NCBI GenBank assembly: GCA_002256145.1
Contig: NKIP01000005.1
Location: 127,618 to 191,617 of the forward strand
DNA: 64,000 nucleotides
Source of the DNA: Comamonadaceae bacterium PBBC1
GTDB taxonomy: Bacteria > Pseudomonadota > Gammaproteobacteria > Burkholderiales > Burkholderiaceae_C
Direction of reading: 5' to 3'
Shown piece after piece: positions 11,852 to 20,621 of the stretch. The notes under the pieces were generated by a model. The model saw nothing but the letters and a program-made list of their open reading frames with translations, did no database searches and was not told the DNA's origin. Each line of letters starts with the position of its first letter. The stretch's first letter is position 1. The translations under genes were made by a program, and so were the position numbers.

Positions 11852-12421
11852 TCAGGATTTGAGGGGGTGCTGTGCAGTGATCAGACGTGTGTGGACCCAA
11901 GCGTCATGCCAAAACTGGCGCTGTGGATGAAAGCGGCTGAGGATGCTCCAGATGGCTACCCATCCTAGGGTGATGACGCCCAGTTCGATGACAGACATGC
12001 GAAAGGCATATGAAACGATGATCGGTGGAAAGAACCAAATCCAAGTAGCCAGGTATCGTTTGAGCGCTGTTTTATTGCTCACCCTTTGCCCTTCAGTGTC
12101 CACAATTTCAATGCGCCAGGTTTTCATGGCCAATGTTTGACCACGACGCCACATCCAGATGAAGTAAAGACCGAGAACCAGAAAACAGGTGGCCTGAAAA
12201 CCGGATTTCAGTTTGGGGTGGTTGTTCATTTCACCCGGCGACAGGTCGGTCAGCCATGATGCGGCAATGAAGTAAATCAAACCTGATGTGACCATCACTC
12301 CAAACAGCAGCATGCCCTCGTAGAGCCAACATGCCATGCGGCGTTTGAGTGGGGGAGCGAGTAATTCGGGAGAGTGCGCAGACGCGATGGGACGATGGTT
12401 CACGGGGGCGCTGTGGGTCAT
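11852..12421 (-). CDS. RDD-domain membrane protein
   Basis: Integral membrane protein with an RDD domain. The typical start PPLKRRMACWLYEGMLLFGV is followed by about three to four hydrophobic segments, and a late arginine/aspartate-like segment reads FWHDAW. About 189 residues from the ATG at 12421; an in-frame ATG at 12472 would add 17 residues with no better ribosome binding site. RDD proteins have been linked to ion transport in some bacteria, but here the function is unknown. It sits between the DUF3106 gene and dgkA in the ECF-led operon. Confidence 0.8.
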   Translation of the reverse strand: MTHSAPVNHRPIASAHSPELLAPPLKRRMACWLYEGMLLFGVMVTSGLIYFIAASWLTDLSPGEMNNHPKLKSGFQATCFLVLGLYFIWMWRRGQTLAMKTWRIEIVDTEGQRVSNKTALKRYLATWIWFFPPIIVSYAFRMSVIELGVITLGWVAIWSILSRFHPQRQFWHDAWVHTRLITAQHPLKS

Positions 12422-12507
12422 GACAACTGTTTGATCAAGAGGGTTGCGGGGCCGTCCCCAGTCTGAGTGCATTCTGAGTGAATGTGCTCGAATGCGAAAC
12501 CAATCGT

Positions 12508-13200
12508 CTATTGTGACCCAAGCTTGGGCAAAAGTGTTTTGGGGTCAATGGGCTGAGATGGGGCCACCAGCGGAATACCTTTGGGGGTGTTCACGGGCAA
12601 AGCAGGCGGACTGACCAGTCGGCTGCTGGCGGGCAGTGTCGTGCGTGAGGCGCTTTTGATCGGCGGTTTGGGGCCCGAAGAAAGCTGTTGTTTGTCATGG
12701 GCAGGAAGGGATTGGTAGGCTTCCCATTGGGCCCGTTTGTCATCAACCGACAGCGAGCGGGTGCTGTTGAAATTGAATCGTGCAGCGTTGCGGTCTTTGG
12801 GGCTCATTCGGGCCCACTCGCTCATGCGACCATGCATGGTTATCTGTTCTTCGTCGCTCAGTTGCAAAAAAGTGTCACTGATGTTCAGCCATTTGGTGCG
12901 TTGTTGCTCGGTGAGGGTGTCCCATTGGTCGCGCAGAGGTGACAGTGCTTGCTTTTGTCGCTCACTTAATTTTGGCCAGCGTTTGAGTGCTGGAGTTGTT
13001 GCAGTCGGGACCGAATGGCTGGCGGACGTGACTTCAACAGCGGCTTGGGATGGGGCTACGCTGACAAGGGCTGCATCGGCGGGCGCTGGCAATTGGGCCA
13101 GGGATTGTGAAACACAAGGCATCGAAAATACCCAGATGATGTGCACTAACCCGGAGAGGTTACGCAGCATCAAAGTCCTGTAAGCGAGCTGTTCAGTCAT
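12508..13200 (-). CDS. DUF3106-domain exported protein
   Basis: A 230-residue protein of unknown function. The first ~36 residues form a signal-peptide-like hydrophobic stretch ending near SQSLAQ, so it is probably periplasmic. The DUF3106 core (about residues 72-150) has repeated short helices of the type WPKLSERQKQAL ... LRDQWDTLTEQQR ... WARMSPKDRNAAR, spaced by prolines and tryptophans. The tail is proline/serine-rich and probably disordered. Its ATG overlaps the end of the DUF3619 gene by 8 bp (ATGACTGA), so the two are translationally coupled. Confidence 0.85.
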   Translation of the reverse strand: MTEQLAYRTLMLRNLSGLVHIIWVFSMPCVSQSLAQLPAPADAALVSVAPSQAAVEVTSASHSVPTATTPALKRWPKLSERQKQALSPLRDQWDTLTEQQRTKWLNISDTFLQLSDEEQITMHGRMSEWARMSPKDRNAARFNFNSTRSLSVDDKRAQWEAYQSLPAHDKQQLSSGPKPPIKSASRTTLPASSRLVSPPALPVNTPKGIPLVAPSQPIDPKTLLPKLGSQ

Positions 13201-13639
13201 TGGCAGCAGAACGGACCAATTGGAGCTTTAAAAATTGAACAAATCCCGGATCGGTGTAAGCGTCAGGCGGTAATTCGTCGGTCAGCAAAGCAGCGTCGAT
13301 GCGTGCGATGTCAGTTGTGGCATCGTCTGCTTGCATGTCCTGAAGTATCAAGAGGCCGAAGACCAATATCAAAAGCGGCAATACAGATGCAAAAATACTC
13401 CACAGGTTCAGGCCCTCCTCAGGAGAGCCTGACAATGTGCCATTGCTTTGGATTGAACCGGCCATGCGGCGTTGCATGATGACCATGGGGGGGCGTGACT
13501 GAAGCGCTCGCTGCCGAGCAATTCTCAGTCTTTCGCTGATGTCGTGCCCCAGATCCAAAGTGGCGGTGCTTAATTTAGCCGACAGTTGCTGGCCAAGTCG
13601 GTCCATCTCGTGATCAGATTGGGTTTGTCGGTGTTTCAT
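13193..13639 (-). CDS. DUF3619 single-pass membrane protein, candidate anti-sigma factor
   Basis: 148 residues: a basic cytosolic N-terminal half (about 1-75), one hydrophobic segment (WSIFASVLPLLILVFGLLIL, about 79-98), and a short acidic outer part ending in the family motif LPPDAYTDPGFVQFL. No zinc-binding anti-sigma signature is present. The ATG overlaps the ECF sigma stop (ATGA), and the one-TM topology with the gene directly behind a sigma factor is what an anti-sigma factor would show. That role is inference; the domain itself is of unknown function. Confidence 0.85.
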   Translation of the reverse strand: MKHRQTQSDHEMDRLGQQLSAKLSTATLDLGHDISERLRIARQRALQSRPPMVIMQRRMAGSIQSNGTLSGSPEEGLNLWSIFASVLPLLILVFGLLILQDMQADDATTDIARIDAALLTDELPPDAYTDPGFVQFLKLQLVRSAAND

Positions 13640-14202
13640 GGTTTCAAGCCTTGGTCTGACAAGGTTTTACTCAGGGCCTGGATGGCCCGGGAACAATGGG
13701 TTTTGACGCTGCCTTCTGTGCACCCCATCACGGCGGCAGTTTCTGCAACATCCAACTCCTCCCAATAACGCAGCAGGAAGGCTTCTCGTTGACGCGTGGG
13801 CAATGCCATGACCGCCGATTCAATGTGTTCAAGGGTTTGCACTCTGCCCAGCCAGCTCTCTGCACTTTGTGTGGCCAGATTGTCTTCGGCACCGTTGGCC
13901 ACCTCCAGCAAATCGAAGCCTGAATCGGTTTCATCCGAGTCAATTTCGTTCATGTTGGTGAACAAGGCTTTTCGTGTTTTTTGACGTCTGAACCAATCCA
14001 GGACCGTATTGGACAAAATGCGTTGAAACAGCAGGGGTAGTTCAGTCAGGGGTTTGTCCGCATAGCTGCTGCACAGCTTGATCATGCTGTCTTGAACAAT
14101 GTCCAAAGCACCTTCTTCATCACGAACGTGGTAATAAGCACGTTTGAATGCTTTTTTTTCTGCGTTCTTCAGAAAGTCAGCAAGTTCTGTATCGGAGGCC
14201 AA
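13636..14202 (-). CDS. ECF-type RNA polymerase sigma factor (RpoE-like)
   Basis: 188-residue sigma-70-family protein. Region 2 spans about residues 12-75 (DIVQDSMIKLC, WFRRQK), and region 4 spans about residues 125-180 (LPTRQREAFLLRYWEEL, then a helix-turn-helix with CTEGSVKTHCSRA). The likely start is a TTG at 14202: homologous sequence begins there and I find no in-frame ATG. First gene of the minus-strand operon; the stop overlaps the DUF3619 ATG. The regulon is unknown. Confidence 0.9.
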   Translation of the reverse strand: MASDTELADFLKNAEKKAFKRAYYHVRDEEGALDIVQDSMIKLCSSYADKPLTELPLLFQRILSNTVLDWFRRQKTRKALFTNMNEIDSDETDSGFDLLEVANGAEDNLATQSAESWLGRVQTLEHIESAVMALPTRQREAFLLRYWEELDVAETAAVMGCTEGSVKTHCSRAIQALSKTLSDQGLKP

Positions 14203-14510
14203 CGTGAATTCAGCAAAGCTGTTTGGGTGAGTGGGGTGTCAATTCATGAGCCTACATGGCCAGTGGGTATTGTGGCTTGTAGGCGGTGGATTATGTCACT
14301 TGAAGAGCTTTGGTAGAACTTTTCCGTGGGTTTGCCTTTTATCAATGCGATAATGTGAGATTGCAATTGAAAAAAAGCAAACGGATCACCGTCCGGCACT
14401 TTTACAGTTTGGTGCCCATGTCAGTGGTCTTAAGTCCCAAAGCCACTTCACAAGAGTCGAGCCCAGGGGCACCCAAGGTTTTTCGTTAGAGAAATTCACA
14501 AAGGTTGAAT
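14203..14510. promoter_or_regulatory. Divergent intergenic region with structured ilvB leader
   Basis: 308 bases between the ECF operon (-) and ilvB (+). A GATAAT box at 14349-14354 is a possible -10 without a convincing -35. Further on, GGTGCCC (14411-14417) can pair with GGGCACC (14467-14473), enclosing an AGTGG/CCACT stem (14423-14427 / 14443-14447); five T follow at 14479-14483. A 23-codon frame at 14418-14489 begins M-S-V-V-L and could be a branched-chain leader peptide, but it has no ribosome binding site. A regulatory leader is suspected, not shown. Confidence 0.4.
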
Positions 14511-16274
14511 ATGGAAATGAACAAAGCCGATACGGCCAAAACCTCCGCGGGCGCCCAAGAATTGCGCGGCGCAGAAATTCTCGTCAAAGCGCTACAAGCG
14601 GAAAACGTGCAGTACATCTGGGGTTACCCCGGTGGTGCCGTTTTGCACATTTACGACGCTTTTTACAAACAAGACACCATTCAGCACGTTTTGGTGCGCC
14701 ATGAGCAAGCGGCTGTGCACGCCGCCGATGGTTTTGCCCGTGCCACGGGCGAAGTCGGGGTGGCCTTGGTCACTTCCGGCCCCGGTCTGACCAATGCCGT
14801 GACCGGCATCGCCACCGCTTACATGGACAGCATTCCCATGGTCATCATCAGTGGCCAAGTGCCCACTGCGGCCATTGGCTTGGATGCATTCCAAGAGTGC
14901 GACACCGTGGGCATCACCCGCCCGATCGTCAAGCACAATTTCCTGGTCAAAGACGCCAAGGACATGGCTGAGGTCATGAAAAAGGCCTTCCACATTGCAC
15001 GCAGCGGTCGTCCTGGCCCTGTGGTGGTGGACGTGCCGAAGGACGTTTCTTTCAACAAAGCGCTGTACTCGGGCTACCCCGAGTCGGTGGAGATGCGCTC
15101 TTACAACCCTGTGCGCAAGGGCCACGGCGGTCAGATCCGCAAGGCTTTGCAGTTGTTGATGGCGGCCAAGCGTCCCTATATTTACACCGGCGGTGGCGTG
15201 TTGCTGAGCAATGCCAGCGCAGAACTGCGAGCTCTGGTGGACATGCTCAACGTACCGGTCACCAATACCTTGATGGGTTTGGGCGCTTTTCCGGCAACTG
15301 ATCGCCGTTTCTTGGGCATGCTGGGCATGCACGGCACGCTTGAAGCCAATAATGCCATGCAAAACTGCGATGTTTTGTTGGCTGTGGGGGCGCGTTTTGA
15401 CGACCGCGTGATCGGCAATCCCAAGCATTTCGCTTCGGTGGACCGGAAGATCATCCACATTGACATTGATCCGTCCAGCATCTCCAAACGTGTCAAAGTA
15501 GACGTCCCGATTGTGGGTGACGTCAAGGATGTGCTGACCGAACTCATGGGCATGATTCGTGACTCCGGCCTCAAGCCCGATCAGCAGGCTTTGGCCCAGT
15601 GGTGGGAAACAGTCGAAGGCTGGCGCAGCCGCGACTGCATGAAGTATGACAACAGCAACAGTTTGGTCATCAAGCCGCAAAAAGTCATTGAGACCTTGTG
15701 GGAAATGACCAAGGATGCCGACGCATACATCACATCCGATGTGGGTCAGCATCAGATGTGGGCGGCCCAGTACTACAAGTTCAACGAGCCACGCCGCTGG
15801 ATCAATTCGGGCGGTTTGGGCACCATGGGTGTGGGCATTCCTTACGCCATGGGCATCAAACTGGCCAAACCAGACAGCGAAGTATTCTGCGTGACGGGTG
15901 AAGGCTCGGTGCAGATGTGCATTCAGGAGCTCTCGACCTGCCTGCAGTACAACACTCCCATCAAAGTGGTGGCCCTGAACAACGGTTACTTGGGCATGGT
16001 GCGTCAGTGGCAGGAGATTGATTACTCTGGTCGTTACAGCCACAGCTACATGGATGCATTGCCCAACTTCGTGAAGTTGGCCGAAGCCTATGGTCACGTC
16101 GGCATCTTGGTTGAAAAACCGGAAGATGTAGAGCCTGCCTTGCGCGAGGCACGCAGACTCAAGGACCGCACGGTTTTCTTGGACATCCGCACGGACCCTA
16201 CAGAAAACGTGTTTCCCATGGTGCAGGCCGGCAAAGGCATCACCGAAATGCTGTTGGGCGTGGAGGATCTGTAA
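14511..16274 (+). CDS. ilvB: Acetolactate synthase large (catalytic) subunit
   Basis: ThDP- and FAD-dependent enzyme that condenses pyruvate with pyruvate or 2-ketobutyrate, the first common step of valine, leucine and isoleucine synthesis. 587 residues. The ThDP-activating glutamate is in LVRHEQAAVHAADG, and the cofactor motif is GEGSVQMCIQELST (glutamate where many family members have GDGS; I believe this is common in this lineage). The ATG at 14511 follows an AAAGG ribosome binding site. It is followed 2 bp later by ilvH and then by ilvC. The upstream leader may respond to branched-chain amino acids. Confidence 0.96.
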   Translation: MEMNKADTAKTSAGAQELRGAEILVKALQAENVQYIWGYPGGAVLHIYDAFYKQDTIQHVLVRHEQAAVHAADGFARATGEVGVALVTSGPGLTNAVTGIATAYMDSIPMVIISGQVPTAAIGLDAFQECDTVGITRPIVKHNFLVKDAKDMAEVMKKAFHIARSGRPGPVVVDVPKDVSFNKALYSGYPESVEMRSYNPVRKGHGGQIRKALQLLMAAKRPYIYTGGGVLLSNASAELRALVDMLNVPVTNTLMGLGAFPATDRRFLGMLGMHGTLEANNAMQNCDVLLAVGARFDDRVIGNPKHFASVDRKIIHIDIDPSSISKRVKVDVPIVGDVKDVLTELMGMIRDSGLKPDQQALAQWWETVEGWRSRDCMKYDNSNSLVIKPQKVIETLWEMTKDADAYITSDVGQHQMWAAQYYKFNEPRRWINSGGLGTMGVGIPYAMGIKLAKPDSEVFCVTGEGSVQMCIQELSTCLQYNTPIKVVALNNGYLGMVRQWQEIDYSGRYSHSYMDALPNFVKLAEAYGHVGILVEKPEDVEPALREARRLKDRTVFLDIRTDPTENVFPMVQAGKGITEMLLGVEDL

Positions 16275-16276
16275 TC

Positions 16277-16768
16277 ATGAAACACATCATCGCTGTACTG
16301 ATTGAAAACGAAGCGGGTGCTTTGTCCCGGGTGGTGGGCTTGTTTTCGGCCCGTGGCTACAACATCGAGTCTTTGACCGTGGCCCCGACCGAAGATCCCA
16401 GTTTGTCTCGCATGACCATCCAAACCACCGGGTCGGATGACGTGATTGAGCAAATCACCAAACACTTGAACCGCCTGATTGAGGTGGTCAAGGTGGTGGA
16501 CCTGACCGAAGGCGCTTACACCGAACGCGAGCTCATGCTGGTGAAGGTGCGTGCCGTGGGCAAGGAACGCGAAGAAATGAAACGCATGGCTGACATCTTC
16601 CGTGGCCGTGTGATTGATGTCACCGACAAGAGCTACACCATCGAGCTCACCGGTGACCAATCGAAGAACGACGCCTTTTTGGAGGCGATCGACCGCAGTG
16701 CCATCTTGGAGACCGTGCGCACGGGTGCATGCGGTATCGGGCGCGGCGAGCGCATCCTGCGCGTCTAA
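16277..16768 (+). CDS. ilvH: Acetolactate synthase small (regulatory) subunit
   Basis: 163-residue ACT-domain protein that binds the catalytic subunit and confers valine feedback inhibition. The N-terminal ACT domain starts HIIAVLIENEAGALSRVVGLFSARGYNIESL, here given only as the region of residues 3-33. The C-terminal domain ends with the typical SGACGIGRGE-like region (TGACGIGRGER). Its start lies 2 bp after the ilvB stop, so the two subunits are co-translated. Family length is normal. Confidence 0.96.
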   Translation: MKHIIAVLIENEAGALSRVVGLFSARGYNIESLTVAPTEDPSLSRMTIQTTGSDDVIEQITKHLNRLIEVVKVVDLTEGAYTERELMLVKVRAVGKEREEMKRMADIFRGRVIDVTDKSYTIELTGDQSKNDAFLEAIDRSAILETVRTGACGIGRGERILRV

Positions 16769-17824
<1,056 letters not shown>

Positions 17825-17841
17825 TCGCTTGTGCGAGGTTG

Positions 17842-17867
17842 AAAAAGGCCACTTCGGTGGCCTTTTT
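17842..17867 (+). terminator. Intrinsic terminator of ilvBHC
   Basis: Stem AAAAAGGCCAC / GTGGCCTTTTT with the stable TTCG tetraloop, ending in a T run. It lies 17 bp after the ilvC stop. Confidence 0.93.
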
Positions 17868-17938
17868 CTTGGGCGCGTGGACTGCCTTAAACTTGGCTGA
17901 CAAGCGATGGCTCCGAATCAACGCAAGAGGAAAAACCG

Positions 17939-18760
17939 ATGAGCAAATTCAACGACAACGACAGTGCCGAAGGCACCGAGGTGGTTGTGCCTGTGCGCAA
18001 ACCGTCTAAGGGCATTTACATGTTGCCCAACATGATTACTTTGGCGGCCCTGTTCGCTGGTTTTTATGCGATTGTCATGGCGATCAATGGTCGTTTTGAC
18101 TTGGCCACGGTGGGCATCTTCAGCGCCATGGTGCTCGACAGCCTGGATGGCCGCGTGGCCCGAATGACCAACACCCAAAGCGCCTTTGGCGAGCAGATGG
18201 ATTCGCTGTCCGACATGGTGTCGTTTGGTGCTGCGCCTGCCTTGATCGCTTATGTTTGGACCCTCCAGGAGTTGGGGCGTTGGGGCTGGATTGCCGCGTT
18301 TGTGTATTGCGCCTGTGCAGCGCTGCGCCTGGCACGCTTCAATGTGAACACGGGGGTGGTTGACAAGCGGTATTTTCAGGGATTGCCTTCGCCTGCTGCG
18401 GCGGCTTTGGTCATGGGCTTTGTCTGGATCATGTTTGAAAATGCCGTACCAGCTAAAACCGTGGCGTGGGGCATGTTTGCGGTCTGCCTGTTTGCGGGTT
18501 TGACCATGGTGACCAATGTGCCCTTTTACAGTTTCAAGGACATGCACATGAAAAAGAGCGTGCCTTTTGCCACTTTGGTGCTGGTGGCTTTGGGCATTGC
18601 GGCGGTGAACATAGACCCGCCTACCGTTTTATTTGGCATCTTTGTGCTGTATGGTTTGAGTGGCTATGTGATCTATATCTGGCGCAAAGCCAAAGGTCAG
18701 CCCACCAGCATGATCAGCACCTCCACCGATGACCCGGATGAGCGTGGCTTGCATCAATGA
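17939..18760 (+). CDS. pssA: CDP-diacylglycerol-serine O-phosphatidyltransferase
   Basis: Makes phosphatidylserine, precursor of phosphatidylethanolamine, in the inner membrane. 273 residues. The CDP-alcohol phosphatidyltransferase motif runs from the aspartates of SLDGRVAR (near residue 66) to SDMVSFG about 23 residues later, with all expected D, G, A and R positions. Several hydrophobic segments follow. It is the membrane-spanning type II enzyme rather than the peripheral E. coli type. AGAGGAA precedes the ATG. It lies between ilvC and leuA, a common arrangement in Burkholderiales. Confidence 0.94.
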   Translation: MSKFNDNDSAEGTEVVVPVRKPSKGIYMLPNMITLAALFAGFYAIVMAINGRFDLATVGIFSAMVLDSLDGRVARMTNTQSAFGEQMDSLSDMVSFGAAPALIAYVWTLQELGRWGWIAAFVYCACAALRLARFNVNTGVVDKRYFQGLPSPAAAALVMGFVWIMFENAVPAKTVAWGMFAVCLFAGLTMVTNVPFYSFKDMHMKKSVPFATLVLVALGIAAVNIDPPTVLFGIFVLYGLSGYVIYIWRKAKGQPTSMISTSTDDPDERGLHQ

Positions 18761-18808
18761 TGTCCGCTTCAGGACAGTGGATGCTGTGAATTGTGCTAAA
18801 GTAATCTC

Positions 18809-18862
18809 ATGAATTTTTCTTTGTTTGCACTACTGCTAGCGCCCCACGGGCGGGATGTGTAG
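18809..18862 (+). CDS. leuA leader peptide (leucine attenuator peptide)
   Basis: A 17-codon frame, M-N-F-S-L-F-A-L-L-L-A-P-H-G-R-D-V, with three consecutive leucine codons CTA-CTG-CTA at 18830-18838. CTA is uncommon in GC-rich genomes, which would sharpen the response to charged tRNA-Leu. It has no ribosome binding site, but a TAAAGT -10-like box at 18796-18801 puts transcription start near the ATG, so it may be translated leaderless. It is followed by alternative hairpins and an intrinsic terminator before leuA. A control peptide, not a functional protein. Confidence 0.78.
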   Translation: MNFSLFALLLAPHGRDV

Positions 18863-18924
18863 CGCACGCAAACATTGTCCCAAAAGGCCCGTATGCCATC
18901 CGCATCGGGCCTTTTGCATTTTTT
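18840..18924 (+). promoter_or_regulatory. Leucine transcription attenuator upstream of leuA
   Basis: Three competing elements. A short hairpin CGCCC-CAC-GGGCG (18840-18852) overlaps the leader peptide end. An antiterminator pairing is possible between ACGGGC (18846-18851) and GCCCGT (18887-18892). The terminator stem is AAAAGGCCCG (18882-18891) with CGGGCCTTTT (18906-18915), capped by ATGC/GCAT and followed by six T. A ribosome stalled at the Leu codons would cover the first arm of the short hairpin, free ACGGGC to capture the terminator arm, and allow leuA transcription. Confidence 0.75.
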
Positions 18925-18958
18925 GCTTGGACTTGCGGGTTTTTGACCAGGAGTGAAC

Positions 18959-20497
18959 ATGACTGACAAACTGATTATTTTCGACACCACCTTGCGTGAT
19001 GGTGAGCAATCACCCGGAGCCTCCATGACCCGCGACGAGAAACTGCGCATTGCCCGCCAGCTCGAGCGTCTGCGCGTGGACGTGATCGAAGCCGGTTTTG
19101 CCGCCAGCTCCAATGGGGATTTTGAGGCGGTCAAAGCGATTGCTGACGCGATCAAGGATTCCACCATTTGCTCCCTGTCGCGTGCCAACGACCGCGATAT
19201 CGCGCGTGCGGCCGAGGCGCTCAAAGGTGCCAACAGCGGCCGCATTCACACCTTCATTGCCACGTCACCCCTGCACATGGAAAAGAAGCTGCGCATGACA
19301 CCAGACCAGGTGTTTGAGCAGGCCAAGCAGTCGGTGCGCTTTGCCCGAAATTTGGTGGGTGATGTCGAGTTCAGTCCTGAAGACGGCTACCGCAGCGACA
19401 TGGACTTTTTGTGCCGTATTTTGGAAGCCGTGATTGCTGAGGGGGCGACCACCATCAACGTGCCTGACACCGTCGGTTATGCCATTCCCGAGTTGTACGG
19501 CGAGTTCATCCGCACCTTGCGCGAGCGCATTCCCAACTCGGACAAAGCCATTTGGTCTGTGCATTGCCACAACGACTTGGGCATGGCTGTGGCCAACTCC
19601 CTGGCAGGCGTGAAGATCGGCGGCGCACGGCAAGTTGAATGCACGATCAATGGATTGGGTGAGCGCGCGGGCAATTGTTCACTTGAAGAAGTGGTCATGG
19701 CCGTCAAGACTCGTCGCGACTATTTTGGCCTCGACATCGGCATTGACACCAGCCACATCGTGGCGGCCAGCCGCATGGTCAGTCAGACCACCGGCTTTGT
19801 GGTTCAGCCCAACAAGGCCGTGGTGGGAGCCAATGCCTTTGCCCACGCCTCTGGCATTCACCAGGATGGCGTGCTCAAGGCGCGTGACACCTACGAAATC
19901 ATGCGTGCAGAGGATGTGGGCTGGACCACCAACAAGATCGTATTGGGTAAGCTCAGCGGCCGTAATGCGTTCAAACAGCGGTTGCAAGACCTTGGCGTGA
20001 CGCTCGACAGCGAGACTGAAATCAACAATGCATTTGCCAAATTCAAGGAATTGGCCGACCGCAAGAGCGAGATTTTTGACGAAGATATTCTGGCTTTGGT
20101 CAGCGATGAAAGTGTGACCACAGAAAAAGAGCAGTTCGGCTTTGTCTCCATGTCTCAGCACAGTGAGACGGGCGAGCGTCCCCATGCGGCTGTGGTGTTT
20201 ACAGTCAATGGCAAAGAAGTGCGAAGTTCATCGGATGGCAATGGGCCGGTCGATGCGTCACTCAAAGCCATTGAGTCGCACGTTCAAAGTGGTGCAGAAA
20301 TGGTGCTGTATTCGGTCAATGCCATCAGCGGATCGACAGAGAGTCAAGGCGAGGTGACCGTTCGCTTGCAAAATTCCGGCCGTGTGGTTAACGGTGTGGG
20401 GTCTGACCCTGACATCGTTGTGGCTTCGGCCAAGGCTTATCTGAGCGCTCTGAATAAATTGCAGAGCACAGCAGATCGGGTCGCAGCGCAAGGTTAA
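18959..20497 (+). CDS. leuA: 2-isopropylmalate synthase
   Basis: Condenses acetyl-CoA with 2-ketoisovalerate, the committed and feedback-controlled step of leucine synthesis. 512 residues from the ATG at 18959, which has CAGGAG 5 bases upstream. The HMGL-like TIM barrel shows the signature LRDGEQSPG near residue 12, the metal-binding HCHNDLGMA near residue 202, and [10 protein letters not shown]. The C-terminal LeuA allosteric domain (about 385-505) carries the leucine site. It is expressed behind the leucine attenuator. It is long-form LeuA rather than homocitrate or citramalate synthase. Confidence 0.96.
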   Translation: MTDKLIIFDTTLRDGEQSPGASMTRDEKLRIARQLERLRVDVIEAGFAASSNGDFEAVKAIADAIKDSTICSLSRANDRDIARAAEALKGANSGRIHTFIATSPLHMEKKLRMTPDQVFEQAKQSVRFARNLVGDVEFSPEDGYRSDMDFLCRILEAVIAEGATTINVPDTVGYAIPELYGEFIRTLRERIPNSDKAIWSVHCHNDLGMAVANSLAGVKIGGARQVECTINGLGERAGNCSLEEVVMAVKTRRDYFGLDIGIDTSHIVAASRMVSQTTGFVVQPNKAVVGANAFAHASGIHQDGVLKARDTYEIMRAEDVGWTTNKIVLGKLSGRNAFKQRLQDLGVTLDSETEINNAFAKFKELADRKSEIFDEDILALVSDESVTTEKEQFGFVSMSQHSETGERPHAAVVFTVNGKEVRSSSDGNGPVDASLKAIESHVQSGAEMVLYSVNAISGSTESQGEVTVRLQNSGRVVNGVGSDPDIVVASAKAYLSALNKLQSTADRVAAQG

Positions 20498-20534
20498 AAT
20501 GAGACCTTAATAGGTAATTTTTAACTTTATGAAG

Positions 20535-20568
20535 GTCACGTAAGTTGCTGTTCTTGCGTGACTTTTTT
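20535..20568 (+). terminator. Intrinsic terminator of leuA
   Basis: Ten-pair stem GTCACGTAAG / CTTGCGTGAC (one G-U pair) around an eight-base loop, followed by six T. Confidence 0.88.
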
Positions 20569-20621
20569 ATTTGAGTACACTGTTAATACTTGAATTGAAA
20601 TAAACCATGGCCTGACCTGAA

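Noticed and set aside
15881-15925. GEGS instead of GDGS in the ThDP motif of ilvB
   Set aside because: A conservative change that I believe is common in this lineage; not a sign of inactivity.
14592-16097. Long minus-strand open frame (501 codons) opposite ilvB
   Set aside because: Histidine- and glutamine-rich antisense shadow typical of GC-rich genes; no family resemblance.
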